NCBI GenBank assembly: GCA_964368985.1
Contig: CAYJDW010000036.1
Span: 1 to 25,848, forward strand
DNA: 25,848 nt
Reading direction: 5' to 3'
Source: G023898405 sp964368985
GTDB taxonomy: Bacteria > Myxococcota > UBA727 > JABDBI01
Both the position numbers and the translations under genes were made by a program. Below, piece after piece: positions 23,432 to 25,848 of this stretch; within the stretch, counting starts at the first letter, position 1, and every line of letters starts with the position of its first letter. Below the pieces are notes generated by a model. It was not told where the DNA came from and did not search any database. It saw nothing but the letters and a program-made list of their open reading frames with translations.

Positions 23432-23857
23432 GTGGAAGCTGACTTAAATATAAATGAACGTGTGATAATTCCGGGCTCTGAACTCAGCGTGAGCACCAGC
23501 CGCGCCAGTGGTCCTGGCGGCCAGCATGTTAATAAAACCAGCTCGAGAATATCATTGCGATGGAACCTAGAGACCTCGGAGGCACTAAACGATCGCGAGC
23601 GCGACCGCGTGCGCGGACGCCTGCGGTCTCGCTTGGTGGGTGATGGCGAAATATTAATCCACGTGGAGGCCGAGAGAAGTCAACACAGAAACCGCGAAAT
23701 AGCGAGGGAACGTCTCGCTGAACTGGTACGTGATGCATTATTGCCCATAAAAAAACGCGTGCCGACGAAACCGACCCTAGGTTCCAAAGCGCGGCGCATC
23801 GATAGCAAAAAAAAGCGCAGTATTGTGAAAAAACTTCGCAACTTTAGTGGAGAATAA
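23432..23857 (+). CDS. arfB: Ribosome-rescue peptidyl-tRNA hydrolase ArfB
   Basis: 141 residues from GTG 23432, with AGGGAG six bases upstream. The release-factor catalytic motif GPGGQHVNKTSS holds the GGQ tripeptide at residues 28-30. The C-terminal tail (about 105-138) is rich in Lys and Arg (SKARRIDSKKKRSIVKKL), the segment that ArfB inserts into the empty mRNA channel of stalled ribosomes. The short length without a codon-recognition domain separates it from RF1 and RF2. It frees stalled ribosomes by hydrolysing peptidyl-tRNA. It lies alone between the translocase terminator and a GC-rich repeat. Confidence 0.95.
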   Translation: MEADLNINERVIIPGSELSVSTSRASGPGGQHVNKTSSRISLRWNLETSEALNDRERDRVRGRLRSRLVGDGEILIHVEAERSQHRNREIARERLAELVRDALLPIKKRVPTKPTLGSKARRIDSKKKRSIVKKLRNFSGE

Positions 23858-23894
23858 TGCCTTGATTCCATGAGGTAATGCTCATCCCCTCGTG

Positions 23895-23965
23895 GGCCGG
23901 CCCTCCGGTTGACCAAAAGGTACTGGGAATAGCGAGGGACAGCACAGAGGCCGGCCCCTACAGGG
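23895..23965. repeat. Partial second copy of the GC-rich dispersed repeat
   Basis: 23941-23964 repeats, with few differences, the left arm seen at 18429-18453 (GCACAGAGGCCGGCCCCTAC). A second GGGCCGGCCC at about 23894-23903 may be the degraded other arm. It fills the gap between the convergent arfB and peroxiredoxin genes. Confidence 0.65.
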
Positions 23966-23973
23966 TTGGCAAA

Positions 23974-24624
23974 TTACTCCAACGATTTTTTACACAAATA
24001 AAAATCTAAACGTTCATAAGCCGCGCTCTCGCGCTCTTTCATTTCAGCGATACTTTTTGGTGGCGGCACAATTACTTTATCACCTTGCTGCCAATTCACG
24101 GGACAGGCGACTTGATGTTTATCCGAAGATTGCAAAGCTGTTAATAAACGCATCACTTCGACAGTACTTCGGCCAACATTTAAAGGATAATAAATGGTGG
24201 CGCGAATTTTATTTGCTGGATCAATAACGAAAAGGGTTCTCACGGTGACCGTCGCTGATTCATTCGGATGAATCATGCCGTAGAGTTCTGCAACTTGGCC
24301 TCGATGATCGGCAATCATCGGAAAAGGAAGTTCAACATCAAAGATGCCTTTTAGGTTTTTTATCCACGCCAGGTGGCTATGGATGGAATCAATGGAAAGG
24401 CCGATAAGTTTGGTTTTATGAACGTCGAAAAATTTGTTTTGTTTAGCAAATTCGATGAGTTCCGTGGAGCATACCGGCGTGAAATCGGCTGGGTGAGAGA
24501 ATAAAATCGTCCACGATCCTTTTTTCCATTCATGAAAATCGATAGGACCTTCAGTGGTACTAGCTTGAAAATTAGTGGCTATATCGCCGATTCTTGGGAT
24601 GTGTGGCGTTTGGTCAGTCAACAT
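23974..24624 (-). CDS. 1-Cys peroxiredoxin (Prx6 type)
   Basis: 216 residues from ATG 24624, with AGGAG six bases upstream; the longer frame to 24666 is not supported. It reduces H2O2 and organic peroxides in the cytosol. Peroxidatic Cys 52 lies in HPADFTPVCSTE; other Prx6 marks are FPMIADHRGQVAELYGMIHP, VRTLFVIDPANKIRATIYYP, GRSTVEVMRLLTALQ and the long C-terminal domain with WQQGDKVIVPPPKS. Additional Cys at 173 (VACPVNW) and 211 could act as resolving residues. It is divergent from the msrB-msrA gene, 102 bp apart, forming an oxidative-defence pair. Confidence 0.92.
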   Translation of the reverse strand: MLTDQTPHIPRIGDIATNFQASTTEGPIDFHEWKKGSWTILFSHPADFTPVCSTELIEFAKQNKFFDVHKTKLIGLSIDSIHSHLAWIKNLKGIFDVELPFPMIADHRGQVAELYGMIHPNESATVTVRTLFVIDPANKIRATIYYPLNVGRSTVEVMRLLTALQSSDKHQVACPVNWQQGDKVIVPPPKSIAEMKERESAAYERLDFYLCKKSLE

Positions 24625-24657
24625 GATCAACTCCTGGTCTTGATTAACGAGATGAGT

Positions 24658-24667
24658 GTTGATCAAC
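24658..24667. promoter_or_regulatory. GTTGATCAAC palindrome, candidate operator
   Basis: A perfect 10-bp palindrome (24658-24667) in the divergent spacer between the peroxiredoxin and msrB-msrA genes; a third half-site GATCAAC lies at 24625-24631, directly at the peroxiredoxin start. Spacing of the halves suggests a shared repressor or redox regulator, but 10-bp palindromes also arise by chance. Confidence 0.3.
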
Positions 24668-24726
24668 TAAATCAGCTACAAAACTCGTGTCGTGTAATTT
24701 AGAAGAAATTTTATCGAGGACAAAAC

Positions 24727-25716
24727 ATGAAAAAAACTGATCCAAAAAATCTGAGCCCTTTGCAATACGAAGTTACCCAATGCGATGGCACCGAAAGTCC
24801 TTTTGAAAATCAATATTGGGATAGCAAAGAAGAAGGAATTTACGTCGACATAGTTTCCGGTGAGGCATTATTTTCATCGGTCCATAAATATGATTCTAAA
24901 ACTGGATGGCCATCTTTTTATCAACCCATAGAACCTAATAATCTGGTGAAGAAAACTGATCGCAGTCTTTTACGAACGCGCACCGAAGTGCGGTCGAAGG
25001 AAGCAAATTCTCACCTGGGCCACGTATTTGACGACGGCCCTGAACCAACAGGTCAACGCTATTGCATAAATTCAGCCGCTTTGCGCTTTGTGCCCAAAGC
25101 AAAAATGCAGGCGGAAGGCTATGGCAAATATCTTGATCTCTTCTCGTCGAAAGAGCTCAACTATGCCTATTTTTCGGGCGGCTGTTTTTGGTGTGTGGAG
25201 GCGGATTTTTATAAAATTTCGGGAGTAACTGAAATTGTTTCTGGCTACATGGGGGGGACTACGAAAAATCCCAGCTATGAACAAGTTTGCACTGGCACCA
25301 CGGGTCATGCTGAAGCGGTGAAGATTGGCTATGATCCGAATATCGTCAGCTATGAAAATCTCTTAAAAATATTTTGGCTCAACATTGATCCCACCGTAAA
25401 AGATCAACAATTTTGCGACCACGGCACGCAGTATCGAACGGCAATTTTCTATGAAAATAGCGATGAGAAAAAGCATATTGATGACTCGCTCTTGTGGTTG
25501 AAGAAAAATTATCCAAGCATCAAAATAGTCACGGAAATTTCGCAGGCTCAAGATTTTTATCCAGCCGAGGAGCACCACCAAAATTTTTGCCACCATAATC
25601 CTGAAAGATATCAGGCATACCGCAATGCCTGCGGGCGAGATGCGACTTTGAAAAGAATTTATGGCGAAAGGCGCGAAGTATTGCTTAAGGACTTGGTGAA
25701 AATTAGCGAGGGGTGA
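24727..25716 (+). CDS. msrBA: Methionine sulfoxide reductase MsrB-MsrA fusion
   Basis: 329 residues with GAGGA six bases before the ATG. MsrB domain (about 8-125): QYEVTQCDGTESPFENQYW, GIYVDIVSGEALFSS, GWPSFYQPI, SHLGHVFDDGPEPTGQRYCINSAALRF with nucleophile Cys 113. MsrA domain (about 145-310): GGCFWCVEADF with nucleophile Cys 153, SGYMGG, Y-x-VCTGTTGHAEAV, GTQYRTAIFY and EEHHQNF. It repairs both R and S methionine sulfoxide. The order MsrB then MsrA is the reverse of the Neisseria PilB arrangement. The MsrB domain lacks the two CxxC zinc pairs and has KTGWPSF where many MsrBs have a resolving Cys (GCGWPSF). No signal peptide, so it is cytosolic. Confidence 0.94.
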   Translation: MKKTDPKNLSPLQYEVTQCDGTESPFENQYWDSKEEGIYVDIVSGEALFSSVHKYDSKTGWPSFYQPIEPNNLVKKTDRSLLRTRTEVRSKEANSHLGHVFDDGPEPTGQRYCINSAALRFVPKAKMQAEGYGKYLDLFSSKELNYAYFSGGCFWCVEADFYKISGVTEIVSGYMGGTTKNPSYEQVCTGTTGHAEAVKIGYDPNIVSYENLLKIFWLNIDPTVKDQQFCDHGTQYRTAIFYENSDEKKHIDDSLLWLKKNYPSIKIVTEISQAQDFYPAEEHHQNFCHHNPERYQAYRNACGRDATLKRIYGERREVLLKDLVKISEG

Positions 25717-25722
25717 AGTTCT

Positions 25723-25756
25723 AAAGGAGGGCGTAGCATCGGATATACCCCCTTTT
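25723..25756 (+). terminator. Weak terminator after msrB-msrA
   Basis: AAAGGAGGG (25723-25731) pairs imperfectly with CCCCCTTTT (25748-25756) around a 16-nt loop, ending in a short T run. The pairing needs a bulge, so the call is weak. Confidence 0.35.
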
Positions 25757-25809
25757 AAAAGACGTTGGCGCATAAATAAATTTTTTAGGCTGAGGCCTGC
25801 ACCTACGCT

Positions 25810-25833
25810 CCCTCTCCCGCTTGCGGGAGAGGG
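25810..25833. repeat. 11-bp perfect hairpin repeat at right edge
   Basis: CCCTCTCCCGC (25810-25820), a 2-nt centre and GCGGGAGAGGG (25823-25833). This CTCTCCC..GGGAGAG core is familiar from dispersed intergenic hairpins in many Proteobacteria; it continues into GGCTCGTGGAGAGGGTG at the window end. Only one copy is visible. Confidence 0.65.
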
Positions 25834-25848
25834 CTCGTGGAGAGGGTG

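Noticed and set aside
25363..25773. 136-codon minus-strand frame over msrB-msrA
   Set aside because: Antisense of a clear enzyme gene with catalytic motifs intact on the plus strand.
1..25848. tRNA, rRNA, prophage, toxin-antitoxin and secretion-system genes
   Set aside because: Looked for by motif and not found; the window has no recognisable cloverleaf, integrase or conserved secretion component.

Overview
The window reads as chromosome of a Gram-negative, host-associated bacterium. Outer-membrane biology is plain: a beta-barrel protein, LolA- and LolB-like proteins and several lipoproteins. MreB indicates a rod-type cell wall. The strongest lifestyle clue is a full-length ATP/ADP (nucleotide) translocase of the Tlc/NTT family, known almost only from obligate intracellular bacteria and plastids. 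An animal/amoeba-like GTPase with a Cys/His domain and a helix protein with chlamydial Pmp-like motifs fit that picture. I cannot fix the lineage from this window. The style of PyrE, a small Cys-rich protein and a Cys-containing C-terminal anchor recall deltaproteobacterial/myxobacterial-grade genomes, but this is only an impression.

Layout. About 1-9.5 kb is accessory, surface or secreted material: an RCC1-like lipoprotein (-), an intergenic region with two large palindromes, a GTPase (+) whose signal peptide has been put out of frame by a 13-bp tandem duplication, an outer-membrane barrel (+), a 744-residue beta-helix surface protein (-), and three tandem paralogous lipoproteins (-) with a jelly-roll-like C-terminal domain. 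About 9.7-13.6 kb is a compact minus-strand unit in transcription order mreB, lolB-like lipoprotein, oppD, oppF. About 13.8-17.8 kb holds pyrD (-) divergent from folB (+), a secreted orphan (-), a lolA-like gene (+) and a multi-pass membrane protein (+). About 17.7-18.4 kb has two small genes: a 67-residue Cys-rich protein (-) and a 45-residue Lys/Gly-rich protein (+) with its own terminator. About 18.5-21.4 kb is the minus-strand unit quinone-reductase-like MDR, pyrE, Cys-rich small protein, ridA, preceded by a histone-H1-like gene. About 21.8-25.7 kb holds the nucleotide translocase (+), arfB (+), a 1-Cys peroxiredoxin (-) and a divergent msrB-msrA fusion (+).

How they fit together. Pyrimidine synthesis genes (pyrD, pyrE) are kept beside a nucleotide importer, so the organism may be an energy parasite that is not fully dependent on the host for nucleotides. 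LolA, the LolB-like protein and the four lipoproteins belong to one envelope theme. Peroxiredoxin and methionine sulfoxide reductase form a divergent oxidative-defence pair. Dispersed hairpin repeats of at least three families lie in intergenic gaps. I saw no tRNA, rRNA, CRISPR array, transposase or prophage gene. Homology statements come from recognition of motifs by eye, not from searches.
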